Part shown: piece after piece, positions 35,215 through 44,895 of the stretch
Position numbering within the stretch: position 1 is the first letter of the stretch
How the letters are laid out: the number at the start of each line of letters is the position of its first letter
Origin: Granulibacter bethesdensis
Lineage (GTDB): Bacteria > Pseudomonadota > Alphaproteobacteria > Acetobacterales > Acetobacteraceae
Direction of reading: 5' to 3'
Length of the DNA stretch: 64,000 nucleotides
NCBI RefSeq assembly: GCF_001889525.1
Contig: NZ_CP018192.1
Span: 2,074,501-2,138,500 of the forward strand
The notes under the pieces: model-generated
Told to the model about the DNA's origin: nothing
The model's database searches: none
Seen by the model: only the letters and a program-made list of their open reading frames with translations
Program-made: the position numbers and the translations under genes

Positions 35215-36594
35215 ATGGCTTCTCCCTCCTCTTCTCCCCCTCCCTCGGTCCCCACCCTCAACAAAAGCCTGAATGTTTTCCACTTGTGGGGCATTGCCGT
35301 CGGGCTGGTTATTTCCGGCGAGTATTTCGGCTGGAGCTATGGCTGGGCCGCTGCCGGGACGCTGGGCTTTTTGATCACCACGCTGGTGATCGCCACCATG
35401 TATACCGCCTTCATCTTCAGCTTTACCGAACTGACCACCGCCATTCCGCAGGCAGGCGGCCCGTTTGCTTACAGCTATCGCGCTTTCGGCCCGACGGGCG
35501 GGTTCATTGCCGGTTTTGCGACGCTGATTGAATTCCTGTTCGCCCCTCCGGCCATTTCACTGGCCATCGGTGCCTATTTGCATGTGCAGTTCCAGACGCT
35601 GGATCCAAAAATAGCTGCGCTCGGTGCCTATGCGGTGTTCATCGCGCTGAATGTGATTGGCGTCACCATTGCGGCAACCTTCGAGCTTGTGATCACCCTC
35701 CTCGCCATTGGCGAGTTGCTAGTGTTCATGGGTGTCGTCTCACCCGGTTTTTCATGGAGCAATTTCACCCATAATGGCTGGGCAGGAAGCGATCATTTTT
35801 CCAGCACCACGCTTGGCGGCATCTTTGCGGCAACGCCCTTCGCCATCTGGTTCTTTCTGGCCATTGAGGGCGTGGCTATGGCTGCCGAGGAAGCCAAAAA
35901 TCCTCGCCGTACCATTCCCATCGCCTATATCGCCGGGATCGTGACGCTGGTCCTGCTGGCTTTCGGCGTCATGCTGTTCGCAGGTGCCAGCGGCGACTGG
36001 AGCAAGCTCAGCAATCTGAATGACCCTCTGCCGCAAGCCATGCGTTTCGTGGTCGGGGATCACAGCGGCTGGCTGCATATGCTGGTCTGGCTGGGTCTGT
36101 TCGGCCTGATTGCATCCTTCCACGGAATCATTATGGGGTATGCACGACAGATTTTCGCCCTGGCCCGCGCCGGGTTCCTGCCGCATTTTCTCGGCCGGGT
36201 CCATCCGCGCTTCCATACCCCTTATATTGCCACCATCGCCGGGGGTATCGTCGGCGTGGCCGCGATTTACAGCGATAATCTGATCGTGATTGCGGGTCAG
36301 TCGCTGACCACCACCATCGTGACCATGTCTGCTTTCGGTGCGCTGACCATGTATATTATGAGCATGGCCAGCCTGTTCCGCCTTCGTCGTACAGAACCGG
36401 ATATGCCACGCAGCTATACGGCACCGCTCTATCCTGTCCTGCCCGCACTGGCTTTGGGGCTGGCAGTTCTGGCACTGGCCGTCATGATTTTCTACAATAT
36501 CGAGATATTCATGATCTTCGCCGCGATCATGCTGTTCGCAACCGGGCTGTTCTTCGTCCTTGCCCGCCCGACCATAGCGGCAGCACTCCGCTAA
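35215..36594 (+). CDS. eat: Ethanolamine permease (APC family)
   Basis: This 459-residue protein has twelve hydrophobic helices and the APC start, LNVFHLWGIAVGLVISGEYFGWSYGWAAAGT. Family hallmarks are FTELTTAIPQAGGPFAYSYRAFGPTGGF and the long EGVAMAAEEAKNPRRTIP. Its place after eutBC supports ethanolamine uptake. AAGAAAG lies before the ATG. A GC hairpin follows its stop. Confidence 0.92.
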   Translation: MASPSSSPPPSVPTLNKSLNVFHLWGIAVGLVISGEYFGWSYGWAAAGTLGFLITTLVIATMYTAFIFSFTELTTAIPQAGGPFAYSYRAFGPTGGFIAGFATLIEFLFAPPAISLAIGAYLHVQFQTLDPKIAALGAYAVFIALNVIGVTIAATFELVITLLAIGELLVFMGVVSPGFSWSNFTHNGWAGSDHFSSTTLGGIFAATPFAIWFFLAIEGVAMAAEEAKNPRRTIPIAYIAGIVTLVLLAFGVMLFAGASGDWSKLSNLNDPLPQAMRFVVGDHSGWLHMLVWLGLFGLIASFHGIIMGYARQIFALARAGFLPHFLGRVHPRFHTPYIATIAGGIVGVAAIYSDNLIVIAGQSLTTTIVTMSAFGALTMYIMSMASLFRLRRTEPDMPRSYTAPLYPVLPALALGLAVLALAVMIFYNIEIFMIFAAIMLFATGLFFVLARPTIAAALR

Positions 36595-36612
36595 GGCTAT
36601 TCCGGTTACGAT

Positions 36613-36639
36613 TCAGGCGGCGCATGATGCGCCGCCTGA
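36613..36639. terminator. GC-rich perfect hairpin between convergent genes
   Basis: TCAGGCGGCGCAT and ATGCGCCGCCTGA are exact inverted copies around a single central base. It begins 19 bases after the permease stop and precedes the end of the convergent gene. No T run follows on either strand, so it may act with Rho or only protect the transcript end. Confidence 0.5.
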
Positions 36640-36675
36640 CAAAGTCTCATAGACCGGATCAAAAATATAAGAATC

Positions 36676-37410
36676 TCAGTCCTTGATCCACCATTTCACA
36701 GGCTGAGGCTCTTTTTCACGCTTGACCCGCTTTACATATGTTCTTGGCTGCCGTGTGCGAACAGGCGCATCTTCCAAAGAAGATGTCGTCGTCCGTTCAG
36801 ACGGAACAGGACGCGGCTTTAGCGCCTGATCGCGCATGTCCTTCAAAGCAGCAACCGCTTCATCTCTTGCCTGTTCGGCGTGATAGAGACGCGTTTTCTG
36901 ATTTTCAACCGTCTGCTGAGCCTCTTTCAGTGCCCGCAACAGACGATCAATTTCAGACCGTGCCTGTTCCAGCAGATTGGCCGCCGCCTGATCAGGCTCG
37001 GCACTGGCTGAACGCTCATCGGGAACAGGATCACGGCGCACACGATTGATTGTCTGCACCGGCACTTCCCCGTCGCGCACGAATCGTGTGCGCCTGGCCT
37101 GCTGGTGGGTGCCACCCTTTATCTGCTGTGCCGCAGGCCGCCATCCACGCGGTGCGGCACCAGGGCCCGTCGCGGCAGCATTGCGATCCTGGCTGCGCTC
37201 ATGGCGGGTCTGCTGGCTGTCTATCGATGTGGACGCGAATGCCTCCGGCATGATTGCCGCACCCGCATCCCGTACGGGATGCGATCGAGCTGCATCACCT
37301 TCACCGATTCCCAGCGCCCGACGTGCGCGTGCTTCAGCCTCATCCAATGCGGAAGCGGAGAAGCTTTCTTCTTCTGTATCACTGGATAAAGCTGAGCCGG
37401 ACTGAATCAT
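36676..37410 (-). CDS. Coiled-coil protein of unknown function
   Basis: This 244-residue soluble protein is charged and low in hydrophobic residues. A heptad-like coiled coil runs from about residue 145 to 210 (AANLLEQARSEIDRLLRALK, ENQKTRLYHAEQARDEAVAAL). A basic C-terminal tail ends in VKWWIKD. Residues 1-140 look disordered. I recognise no family. ATG 37410 is preferred, but 37419 and 37455 are possible. It could be a cell-division or DNA-associated protein. Confidence 0.6.
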   Translation of the reverse strand: MIQSGSALSSDTEEESFSASALDEAEARARRALGIGEGDAARSHPVRDAGAAIMPEAFASTSIDSQQTRHERSQDRNAAATGPGAAPRGWRPAAQQIKGGTHQQARRTRFVRDGEVPVQTINRVRRDPVPDERSASAEPDQAAANLLEQARSEIDRLLRALKEAQQTVENQKTRLYHAEQARDEAVAALKDMRDQALKPRPVPSERTTTSSLEDAPVRTRQPRTYVKRVKREKEPQPVKWWIKD

Positions 37411-37767
37411 AAAATGCATGTTTAATGAGAACTCTATACGCTTACAGATTTTCAAAGAACTGAATATGCCGCTTAATTAAGAAAAATATGCCCCTGTCTT
37501 TTCGATTACATAGCATATTTCAGCGTCATTCTTCTAGAAAGAATGAGCCATATTTTCATGGAATGCAACCTTTTATCCTTTAATACTTGTTTTATTCATA
37601 AGCGTGGCAATCCAACAAACCGACTTCAAAACAAGGTCTATAAAAATTCAACCAAAAAAAATTGTGAAAAAAATTTCACACAATCCATTGCCGGTATATT
37701 TAACACAAGATATAAGAGAATTACGCAATCAACGAACTAAAGTCGTAATTTAAGGATCGCTATCTCC
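37411..37767. other. AT-rich promoter region upstream of the sulfate transport operon, 357 bases
   Basis: The base composition drops sharply. It contains CATTCTT-CTAGA-AAGAATG at 37527-37545 and GTGAAA-AAAA-TTTCAC at 37664-37679, both possible operators, for instance for a LysR-type CysB-like regulator. A frame at 37543-37740 encodes Asn/Lys-rich residues and is not credible as a gene. Confidence 0.45.
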
Positions 37768-38793
37768 ATGAAAAGTATCGTACGTCTTTCTTTGACCGTT
37801 ATGCTGGGACTGGGTGCGATCAGCACATGCATGCCCGCCAGAGCCCATGCAGAGGAAACAACCACGCTTCTTAATGTATCATACGATCCGACACGAGAGT
37901 TTTATAAAGACTTCAACCGCCTGTTCGAACAGAGATGGCATGCGGAAGGCCACCCGGTTATCAGCGTCAAGACATCGCATGGCGGTTCAGGGGCACAGGC
38001 GCGCTCGGTGCTGGATGGGGTGCAGGCGGATGTCGTGACACTGGCCCTGTCGATCGACATCGATGCTCTGGCTGCCCATGGTTTGTTGACAAAAGACTGG
38101 GCAAACCGTTTTCCGCATTTCTCAGCCCCCTATACCAGCACGATTATCCTGCTGGTCAGAAAGGGAAATCCCAAACAGATTCATGACTGGTCTGATCTGG
38201 TCAAACCCGGCGTTCAGGTGATCACCGCCAATCCCAAGACCGGTGGTGGCGCACGATGGAACTATCTGGCCGCTTATGGATGGGCTCTGCACCAGCCGGG
38301 CGGCAATGAACAGAAGGCCAGACAATTCATTACGGCATTGTACAAAAATGTACCTGTCCTTGATTCTGGTGCTCGCGGATCAACCAATACTTTTATCCAG
38401 CGCCATGTCGGCGATGTACTGATCGCTTGGGAAAATGAAGCCCTGCTGGCACAGCGTGACCTGGGCAAGGGAGAGTTTGAGATCGTCTATCCATCGGAAT
38501 CCATTCTGGCGGAGCCGCCGGTTGCCGTCGTCGATTCCGTGGTTGACAGGCATCATACACGGGAAGCCGCCACAGCGTATCTGAACACGCTTTACACGCC
38601 TGAGGCACAGGAGCTGATCGCAAAACATTATTTCCGCCCGTCTGACCCTGCCGTTCTGGCCCGCTACAGCACGACATTCAAACCGCTCAAGCTGTTCGAC
38701 ATTCGTAGCCTGGGTGGCTGGGCCACCGTGCAAAAGATACATTTTGCCGAAGGGGGTGTGTTCGATAGTATTTACACCCCCGTGAAACAGTAA
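37768..38793 (+). CDS. sbp: Periplasmic sulfate-binding protein
   Basis: This 341-residue protein has a signal peptide ending at ARAHA. Its conserved Sbp motifs are LNVSYDPTREFYKDFN and KTSHGGSGAQARSVLDGVQADVVTLAL, and later NPKTGGGARWNYLAAYG and GARGSTNTFIQRHVGDVLIAWENE. It captures sulfate or thiosulfate for the ABC importer encoded by the next three genes, beginning nine bases later. Confidence 0.95.
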   Translation: MKSIVRLSLTVMLGLGAISTCMPARAHAEETTTLLNVSYDPTREFYKDFNRLFEQRWHAEGHPVISVKTSHGGSGAQARSVLDGVQADVVTLALSIDIDALAAHGLLTKDWANRFPHFSAPYTSTIILLVRKGNPKQIHDWSDLVKPGVQVITANPKTGGGARWNYLAAYGWALHQPGGNEQKARQFITALYKNVPVLDSGARGSTNTFIQRHVGDVLIAWENEALLAQRDLGKGEFEIVYPSESILAEPPVAVVDSVVDRHHTREAATAYLNTLYTPEAQELIAKHYFRPSDPAVLARYSTTFKPLKLFDIRSLGGWATVQKIHFAEGGVFDSIYTPVKQ

Positions 38794-38802
38794 GATTGCC
38801 CG

Positions 38803-39729
38803 ATGAGTCACCCTGAAAGCCTGACCATACCAGACCCGGTCCGGCCCGGCCTGAGCCTTAGCCGCACCATCTTCCGGTTTCCGGACAATCATGTCCTGCC
38901 TGGTTTCTGGCTGTCTTTCGGTGTGACCATGGGCTGGGTTTCTTCATTGGTGCTGTTACCTCTTCTGGCGCTGTTCGCAAAAGCATCCAGTGCCGGAGTG
39001 GGGCAGATGCTGCATGCCGTGCTGGCTACACGCGCTCTGGCCGCGCTGGAGCTCAGCTTTGGCGTGGCAGCTGTGGCCGCCCTCATTAACCTTCCGCTCG
39101 GCCTGTTGCTGGCATGGGTACTGGTGCGTATCCCTTTTCCCGGCCGCTCTGTGGCAGATGCGATTGTTGATCTGCCCTTTGCCCTGCCAACAGCTGTGGC
39201 CGGTATCACACTGGCCACGCTGTATGGCCCGTCCGGCTGGATCGGTGCGCCGCTGGCATCCATTGGTATCCAGATTGCCTTCACCCGTCTCGGCATTGTG
39301 CTGGCGCTGATTTTCATCGGCCTCCCTTTCGTGGTGCGCAGCGTCGCTCCCGTGCTCGCTGATTTTCCCGCCGAGCAGGAGGAAGCCGCTACCACCCTTG
39401 GCGCATCACCATGGCAGAGCTTCCGGCGGGTTATGCTGCCCGCCCTGTTGCCCGCTTTGCTCTCCGGCTTCGGACTGGCTTTCGCACGCGGGGTTGGCGA
39501 GTATGGCTCCGTGATTTTCATTTCGAGCAATATCCCGATGGTCAGTGAAATCGCACCGACCCTGATTGTTTCCCAATTACAGGAATTCCACTACGCATCG
39601 GCCTCCTGCATAGGACTGGTCATGCTGGCCGGTTCCGCCCTCAGCCTTGTGCTGGTTGCCGCACTGCAACGGCACTGGGCATCCCCTATCTCCCGCAAGC
39701 GCCGTCCTATCGCCGGATGGCAGACATGA
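38803..39729 (+). CDS. cysT: Sulfate ABC transporter permease CysT (CysU)
   Basis: This 308-residue protein has six or seven hydrophobic helices and the EAA loop EQEEAATTLGASPWQSFRRVMLP, which contacts the ATPase. It forms the heterodimeric channel with CysW. Its stop overlaps the cysW ATG by four bases. Confidence 0.95.
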   Translation: MSHPESLTIPDPVRPGLSLSRTIFRFPDNHVLPGFWLSFGVTMGWVSSLVLLPLLALFAKASSAGVGQMLHAVLATRALAALELSFGVAAVAALINLPLGLLLAWVLVRIPFPGRSVADAIVDLPFALPTAVAGITLATLYGPSGWIGAPLASIGIQIAFTRLGIVLALIFIGLPFVVRSVAPVLADFPAEQEEAATTLGASPWQSFRRVMLPALLPALLSGFGLAFARGVGEYGSVIFISSNIPMVSEIAPTLIVSQLQEFHYASASCIGLVMLAGSALSLVLVAALQRHWASPISRKRRPIAGWQT

Positions 39730-40535
39730 ACGGGAAAAAACGGCTCCGCGGTGGCAATCTCCTCTGCCTGCTGGCAGGATTACTGATCGTGATCGGCTTT
39801 CTGCTACTGCCGCTGATTGCGGTGTTTGCCGAAGCGTTGCGCGGGGGTGTTTATGTTGCACTCAATTCCCTGAGCGATCCAGATGCGCTCTCGGCCATCA
39901 GACTGACCTTGCTGGTGACTGCCATTACCGTGCCAATCAATACGTTGTGCGGGATCGCTGCCGCCTGGGCGCTGAGCAAATTCTCCTTTCCCGGCCAGAA
40001 GCTGCTCTCCATGTTGATCGACCTGCCGCTCAGCATCTCGCCGGTCGTGGCGGGTTTGGTGTGGATCCTGCTGTTCGGCACCCGCGGCTGGTGGGGGGAA
40101 ACCCTTCAACAGCATGGTATCCACATCGCCTTCGCCACACCAGGTATCGTGCTGGCCACGCTGTTCGTCACCTTTCCCTACGTCACACGCACCATTCTGC
40201 CGCTGATGCAGTCACAGGGCACAGAGCAGGAGGAAGCCGCCGTGATGCTGGGGGCCGGGTTCGGCACCATCCTACGCCGTATCGTGGTACCGGATATCGG
40301 CTGGGCGCTGCTGTCCGGCGTGCTGCTCTGCACCACCCGGGCAATGGGGGAGTTCGGAGCGGTCTCCGTGATTTCCGGCCATATTCCAGGCATCTCTGAA
40401 ACCATGCCCGTGCATATCCAGACCCTGTATGATGGCTATCAAAGTGCCGCCGCTTTCGCCATGGCGGCAGTGCTGGCGCTGTCTTCCATCGCTTTTCTGG
40501 CCTTGCGTCGTCTGATCTCGGTGGTCAACCGATGA
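39726..40535 (+). CDS. cysW: Sulfate ABC transporter permease CysW
   Basis: This 269-residue inner-membrane protein has an EAA loop (EQEEAAVMLGAGFGTILRRIVVP) and the CysW-type end (MPVHIQTLYDGYQSAAAFAMAAVLAL). It is translated by ATGA coupling from cysT and is followed 49 bases later by cysA. Confidence 0.95.
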   Translation: MNGKKRLRGGNLLCLLAGLLIVIGFLLLPLIAVFAEALRGGVYVALNSLSDPDALSAIRLTLLVTAITVPINTLCGIAAAWALSKFSFPGQKLLSMLIDLPLSISPVVAGLVWILLFGTRGWWGETLQQHGIHIAFATPGIVLATLFVTFPYVTRTILPLMQSQGTEQEEAAVMLGAGFGTILRRIVVPDIGWALLSGVLLCTTRAMGEFGAVSVISGHIPGISETMPVHIQTLYDGYQSAAAFAMAAVLALSSIAFLALRRLISVVNR

Positions 40536-40584
40536 CCCTTATCCCCTTCCCCTTTCTGGCTGCCCAGTATGGAGACGCCGCGCC

Positions 40585-41682
40585 ATGAGCATCGAACTGC
40601 GCCATATCAGCCTTGGTTTCGAGGGGGAGGCAGGAGTCCGCGACATCTCCCTGCCCATCGAAAGCGGCGAATTCCTCGCTCTGGTCGGCCCCTCCGGCGC
40701 GGGCAAGACGACATTGCTGCGCCTGATCGCCGGATTGTTGCAACCGCAGACCGGCCAGATCCTGATCAACGGGCGGGATGTGACGCATGCCCCCGCCAAG
40801 GAACGTAATATCGGCTTCGTCTTTCAGAACTACGCGTTGTTCCGACATATGAGCGTCGCCGACAATATCGCATTCGGCCTGACTGTTTTGCCACGCTCAC
40901 GCCGCCCGTCGCGTGCCGCGATTGGCCGCCGGGTAGAGGAACTGCTTCATCTGGTGCAGGTGCCGGAACTGGCCGGGCGCATGCCGGATCAGCTTTCCGG
41001 GGGCCAGAAACAGCGCATCGCTCTTGCACGCGCCCTGGCGACCGAGCCGCAAACCCTGTTGCTGGATGAGCCTTTCGGCGCGCTGGACCCGCTGGTGCGC
41101 AAGGATATCCGCACATGGCTGAGGGGGCTGCATCGTCAGCTCGGGCTGACCAGCATCTTCGTCACGCATGATCAGGGGGAGGCCATGGAAATGGCCGATC
41201 GGGTCGCTGTGCTGCGGGCCGGACAGTTGCAGCAGATCGGCAGTCCCCAGCATCTGGAAGCGCATCCCGAGACCGCCTTCGTGCATCGTTTTCTGGGCGA
41301 GACAGTTACTTTCACCGCGGAAAGTCGCGGCAGCCATCTGTCACTGCCCGAACTGCCCCATCACCAGCCCCTTGCAACCGCCCTTCCGGATGGCAAGGCT
41401 TTGCTCTCTGTACGTCCCTATCATATCCGCTTGACCGAGGGTCAGCTGGCCCGGGTCGAGGATATTGTGCTGGCCGGACCATTCACAAGGGTTGTGCTGT
41501 CGCTTCAAGGGCGCATGGTCGACGTGCTTCTACCGCCAGGGGCAGATGCTCCGGAACGGGGCAGCATACACGGGCTGGATGTCAGCCTGGGCCATCATTT
41601 TCCTGACAACCACTCCGCAGACAGGCCGCATAACAGGACCGGGACAGCAAATTTATTACATAATTTTGCTGAAGCCGCCTGA
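40585..41682 (+). CDS. cysA: Sulfate ABC transporter ATP-binding protein
   Basis: This 365-residue ATPase has Walker A GPSGAGKTT, the signature LSGGQKQRIALARAL and Walker B LLLDEPFGALDP, with H-loop FVTHDQGEAMEMAD. The C-terminal 130 residues form the TOBE-like regulatory domain. No cysteine biosynthesis gene lies next to the operon. The next gene is a two-component regulator 80 bases on. Confidence 0.95.
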   Translation: MSIELRHISLGFEGEAGVRDISLPIESGEFLALVGPSGAGKTTLLRLIAGLLQPQTGQILINGRDVTHAPAKERNIGFVFQNYALFRHMSVADNIAFGLTVLPRSRRPSRAAIGRRVEELLHLVQVPELAGRMPDQLSGGQKQRIALARALATEPQTLLLDEPFGALDPLVRKDIRTWLRGLHRQLGLTSIFVTHDQGEAMEMADRVAVLRAGQLQQIGSPQHLEAHPETAFVHRFLGETVTFTAESRGSHLSLPELPHHQPLATALPDGKALLSVRPYHIRLTEGQLARVEDIVLAGPFTRVVLSLQGRMVDVLLPPGADAPERGSIHGLDVSLGHHFPDNHSADRPHNRTGTANLLHNFAEAA

Positions 41683-41762
41683 ATCGTCCCCTGCCCTATG
41701 GCGATAAATAAACGGAATGATAGTTTAATCGTTCTTTTTTAGTCATTCAGGGCAGCTTGTTC

Positions 41763-42518
41763 ATGGTTGATCAGACGATACAGAATGCCATGACGGCAGA
41801 GAATGCCGGAGCGCCCTATATTCTCGTGGTCGAGGATGATCCCGGCATGCGCGTACTGATTATGCGCGTGCTGCGTGAAAACGGGTTCCGGACCAGCGCT
41901 GTGCGGGACGGGCGGGAGATGTGGCCTTCCATCGAACAGCTGATGCCCGATCTGATCCTGATGGATGTCATGTTGCCGGGCGGCAGTGGTTTCGACCTCT
42001 GCAAGGCACTGCGTCAGTCCAGTCAGGTGCCGATCATCATGGTCAGCGCACGGGGCGAGGAAATGGACCGCGTACTTGGGCTGGAACTTGGCGCGGATGA
42101 TTATATTGCCAAACCGTTCGGTAAGCAGGAACTTCTGGCCCGCGTCCGCGCCGTCCTGCGACGCGGTCCGGTGAATGAGACAACGGTAAAAGGCAAAAGC
42201 GAGACAATAAGCTTCGCGGGCTGGCAGATCGACATGAAGCGCCGCGAACTGACCGACCCCAGCGGCGCCGTCGTCGATCTGTCCGGTGCGGAATATGATC
42301 TGCTGCTGAGCTTTCTGGAAAACGCACAACGCGTGATTGGACGGGACCGCCTGCTGGAACTGTCCCGCACCCGGCTGGGCGACGTTTCCGACCGCAGCAT
42401 TGACGTGCTGGTCAGCCGGCTGCGCCGCAAGATCGGCAATCGCGTCGGCGAACGCCCTCTGATCCGCACCATTCGCGGCGTCGGCTATATGTTCGCCGCC
42501 GACGTTGAACGGGAATGA
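41763..42518 (+). CDS. OmpR-family response regulator
   Basis: This 251-residue regulator has a receiver domain with acidic pair VVEDD, phospho-acceptor Asp68 (LILMDVML) and Lys117 (YIAKPFG). A winged-helix DNA-binding domain follows (LSGAEYDLLLSFLENAQRVIGRDRLLELS and IDVLVSRLRRKIG). A TTG two codons upstream is an alternative start. It overlaps the kinase gene by four bases. Targets are unknown, but it directly follows the sulfate importer. Confidence 0.93.
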   Translation: MVDQTIQNAMTAENAGAPYILVVEDDPGMRVLIMRVLRENGFRTSAVRDGREMWPSIEQLMPDLILMDVMLPGGSGFDLCKALRQSSQVPIIMVSARGEEMDRVLGLELGADDYIAKPFGKQELLARVRAVLRRGPVNETTVKGKSETISFAGWQIDMKRRELTDPSGAVVDLSGAEYDLLLSFLENAQRVIGRDRLLELSRTRLGDVSDRSIDVLVSRLRRKIGNRVGERPLIRTIRGVGYMFAADVERE

Positions 42519-43948
42519 GGCGGTTTCATCTCTGGCCACGCGGACTGATCGGTCGTGTGACGCTGGTGCTGCTGCTGGCCACGCTGCTGGAATTTTTGGG
42601 CAGCACGATCGTCTATGAACAGACCGAGATCTATTACGCTGATGACCTTGCCGTTCAGCGTGTCGCCGAGCGTCTGGCGCTGAGCTATCGCGTGCTGATG
42701 GCGGCCGAGGAGGAAGAACGCCCGGCCCTTGCGAAACGCTTGTCCTCTCCCGACCTTCAGATCGGGTGGTTTGCCTCTGGTGCCGGCACATCTTCGACCA
42801 CTCCGGTTCAGATCGGCACTCTCAGCCTGCCGGGGAATACCCTGTCCCTGCCCCCCACCTCTCCCCGGGATGCAGGGCTGCTGCGGATGCAGGGGCTGCT
42901 GATCAACAGTCAGGATCTGCTGGAAAATGTGGAGTTGCGTCTGAGCCGGGGCGGCCGCAACCTGATCGGCACCAGACGTGATCTGATCGGCACCATGCGT
43001 CTTCCGGGCCATGTCGACAAGGATGGACCCCGTGACAGCTCCATCGTGTTTTTCGCGACCGGCGTTCTGGGCAGGTTGCCGGGATTCTACGGTGGTCTGC
43101 TTTCTGCGGCAATTCTGGCCTGCTGCGTACTGGCCGCTGCCGCCATGCTGGTACGGACGCTGGGTCTACCCCTGCGGACACTGGCTCAGGCAGCAGATGC
43201 GATCGGCCATGGCCCCCCGGTCCAGATCAAGCCAAGCGGCCCGCGTGAGGTGCGGCAGGTGGCACAGGCCTTCAATGCCATGCAGACCCGTATCTCCCAT
43301 CTCATCAATGACCGGACTCAGGCTCTGGCAGCGGTCTCGCACGATCTACGCACCCCCATCCAACGCCTGCGGCTGCGTGCCAGCTTTCTGGATGATACAG
43401 AGGCTCAGACCGCCATTGAGGACGATCTGGACGAGATGGAGGCCATGGTCTCCTCCGTGCTGGCTTTTTTGGCCGGGGATACGGATCCTGAAAAACGCCG
43501 CCCCGCCGATCTGGCCACCATGCTGGAAACGCTGGTGGATGATGCCAGTGATGCCGGACAGCTTGCCACTTATTCCGGGCCCGAACACTGTGTCCACACG
43601 GTACGCCCCGTAGCCATGAAGCGGGCCTTCGCCAATCTGATCGGCAATGCGCTGAAATATGCCAACCGGGCCGATGTGACCCTGTTCTCTACCGATCACA
43701 ACGTACAGATCCTCATCGAGGATAACGGTCCCGGCATTCCGGAGGCGGAGCTGGAAAACGTGCTGGAGCCATTCCGCCGCATCGAGGTCTCCCGCAACCG
43801 CGACACGGGCGGTATGGGGCTGGGCCTTGCCATCGTAAGACAGATCGTGGAGCGGGAAGGCGGGACCATCACCCTGTCCAACCGCACAGGTGGCGGATTA
43901 CAGGCCAAAATCGTGCTACCGCTGCATTCCCCCCAGACCAAAGATTAA
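42515..43948 (+). CDS. Sensor histidine kinase, EnvZ-like
   Basis: This 477-residue membrane kinase has TM1 at residues 12-32, a periplasmic domain of about 150 residues and TM2 near 190-215. HAMP follows, then the H-box with phospho-His276 (AAVSHDLRTPIQRLRLR). The ATP-binding boxes N (NLIGNALKYA), G1 (EDNGPGIPE) and G2 (GMGLGLAIV) are present. It forms a pair with the OmpR-type regulator. The periplasmic sensor part is not recognised. Confidence 0.92.
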   Translation: MRRFHLWPRGLIGRVTLVLLLATLLEFLGSTIVYEQTEIYYADDLAVQRVAERLALSYRVLMAAEEEERPALAKRLSSPDLQIGWFASGAGTSSTTPVQIGTLSLPGNTLSLPPTSPRDAGLLRMQGLLINSQDLLENVELRLSRGGRNLIGTRRDLIGTMRLPGHVDKDGPRDSSIVFFATGVLGRLPGFYGGLLSAAILACCVLAAAAMLVRTLGLPLRTLAQAADAIGHGPPVQIKPSGPREVRQVAQAFNAMQTRISHLINDRTQALAAVSHDLRTPIQRLRLRASFLDDTEAQTAIEDDLDEMEAMVSSVLAFLAGDTDPEKRRPADLATMLETLVDDASDAGQLATYSGPEHCVHTVRPVAMKRAFANLIGNALKYANRADVTLFSTDHNVQILIEDNGPGIPEAELENVLEPFRRIEVSRNRDTGGMGLGLAIVRQIVEREGGTITLSNRTGGGLQAKIVLPLHSPQTKD

Positions 43949-44095
43949 CAGACCGGCTGAAGCTTTTTTCAGGCAGCCATATTTTGTCACGGCGTTTTTG
44001 CAACTGCGAAAAATCCATGCGCCATAACATAGGGGCGGCCGGGTGGTCGCTTCCTCCTGCGGAGGATCGTTCAGGACAGTACAGGAGACCGTCCC

Positions 44096-44797
44096 ATGGA
44101 TACATTCATCAGCGGTATGGCCCGATTTCGTGGCGAGGTCTTTCCCCAGAACCGGGCCCTGTATGAAAAGCTTGCGCGTGAAGGCCAACAGCCGAAAGCG
44201 CTGATGATTTCCTGCGCCGACAGCCGCGTCATTCCTGAAATGATCGCCCAATGCGGCCCTGGGGAGCTGTTTGTTTCCCGCAATGTCGGCAACATCGTAC
44301 CGCCTTATGTGGATGAATCCTCTCTCACCGGCGAAGTCGGCTCTGCGATCGAGTACGCTGTGGCCGTGCTGGGGGTCAGTGACATTGTCGTATGTGGCCA
44401 TTCTGATTGCGGCGCAATGAAGGCCATCATGAACCCGTCCGCGCTGGAACCCCTGCCTCATGTCAAATCCTGGCTGCGTCACGGCTGCGGTGATCACCAG
44501 CGTCTGTGCGAGGGCCTGCCCTCCACAGAAACCGGCGGCGATCCGGTCCGTACCCTGGCCATGCGCAATGTCGCGTTGCAACTGAATAATCTGCGCAGCT
44601 ACCCCGTCGTACGGGAAGCAGTCGCGGATGGTCGGCTAAGGCTTCATGGCTGGGTGTTCAACATCGAATCCGGCGGCGTCTATGCGCTGGATGGCGAGAC
44701 CGGGCGCTATCACGAAGTCATGGATCACCGCCTGCCGGTCGCCATTCATGCCGCCAATGAGGATGCAGCCTCGATCATCCCGCTGGCCGCTGAATAA
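44096..44797 (+). CDS. Beta-class carbonic anhydrase
   Basis: This 233-residue zinc enzyme interconverts CO2 and bicarbonate. The zinc ligands are Cys40, His102 and Cys105, with the Asp42-Arg44 dyad (SCADSRV and CGHSDCGAM). The start follows AGGAGACC. The gene is monocistronic and ends at a strong terminator. It may supply bicarbonate for carboxylation in metabolism. Confidence 0.95.
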   Translation: MDTFISGMARFRGEVFPQNRALYEKLAREGQQPKALMISCADSRVIPEMIAQCGPGELFVSRNVGNIVPPYVDESSLTGEVGSAIEYAVAVLGVSDIVVCGHSDCGAMKAIMNPSALEPLPHVKSWLRHGCGDHQRLCEGLPSTETGGDPVRTLAMRNVALQLNNLRSYPVVREAVADGRLRLHGWVFNIESGGVYALDGETGRYHEVMDHRLPVAIHAANEDAASIIPLAAE

Positions 44798-44856
44798 AGA
44801 CGGCTCCCCCTTCCTTTCCTGCCCCCCGACAGGTTGGAGCGGTGCCGTTGACCCTG

Positions 44857-44895
44857 ACCGCGAGAAAAGAATCCTCTTTTCTCGCGGTTTTTTTA
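44857..44895 (+). terminator. Rho-independent terminator after the carbonic anhydrase gene
   Basis: The arms ACCGCGAGAAAAGA and TCTTTTCTCGCGGT pair perfectly around a four-base loop, and a T run follows. It lies 60 bases after the stop. Confidence 0.9.

Noticed and set aside
37543-37740. 65-codon Asn/Lys-rich frame in the AT-rich leader before sbp
   Set aside because: AT-rich sequence with chance start; no ribosome site, and it overlaps likely operator repeats.
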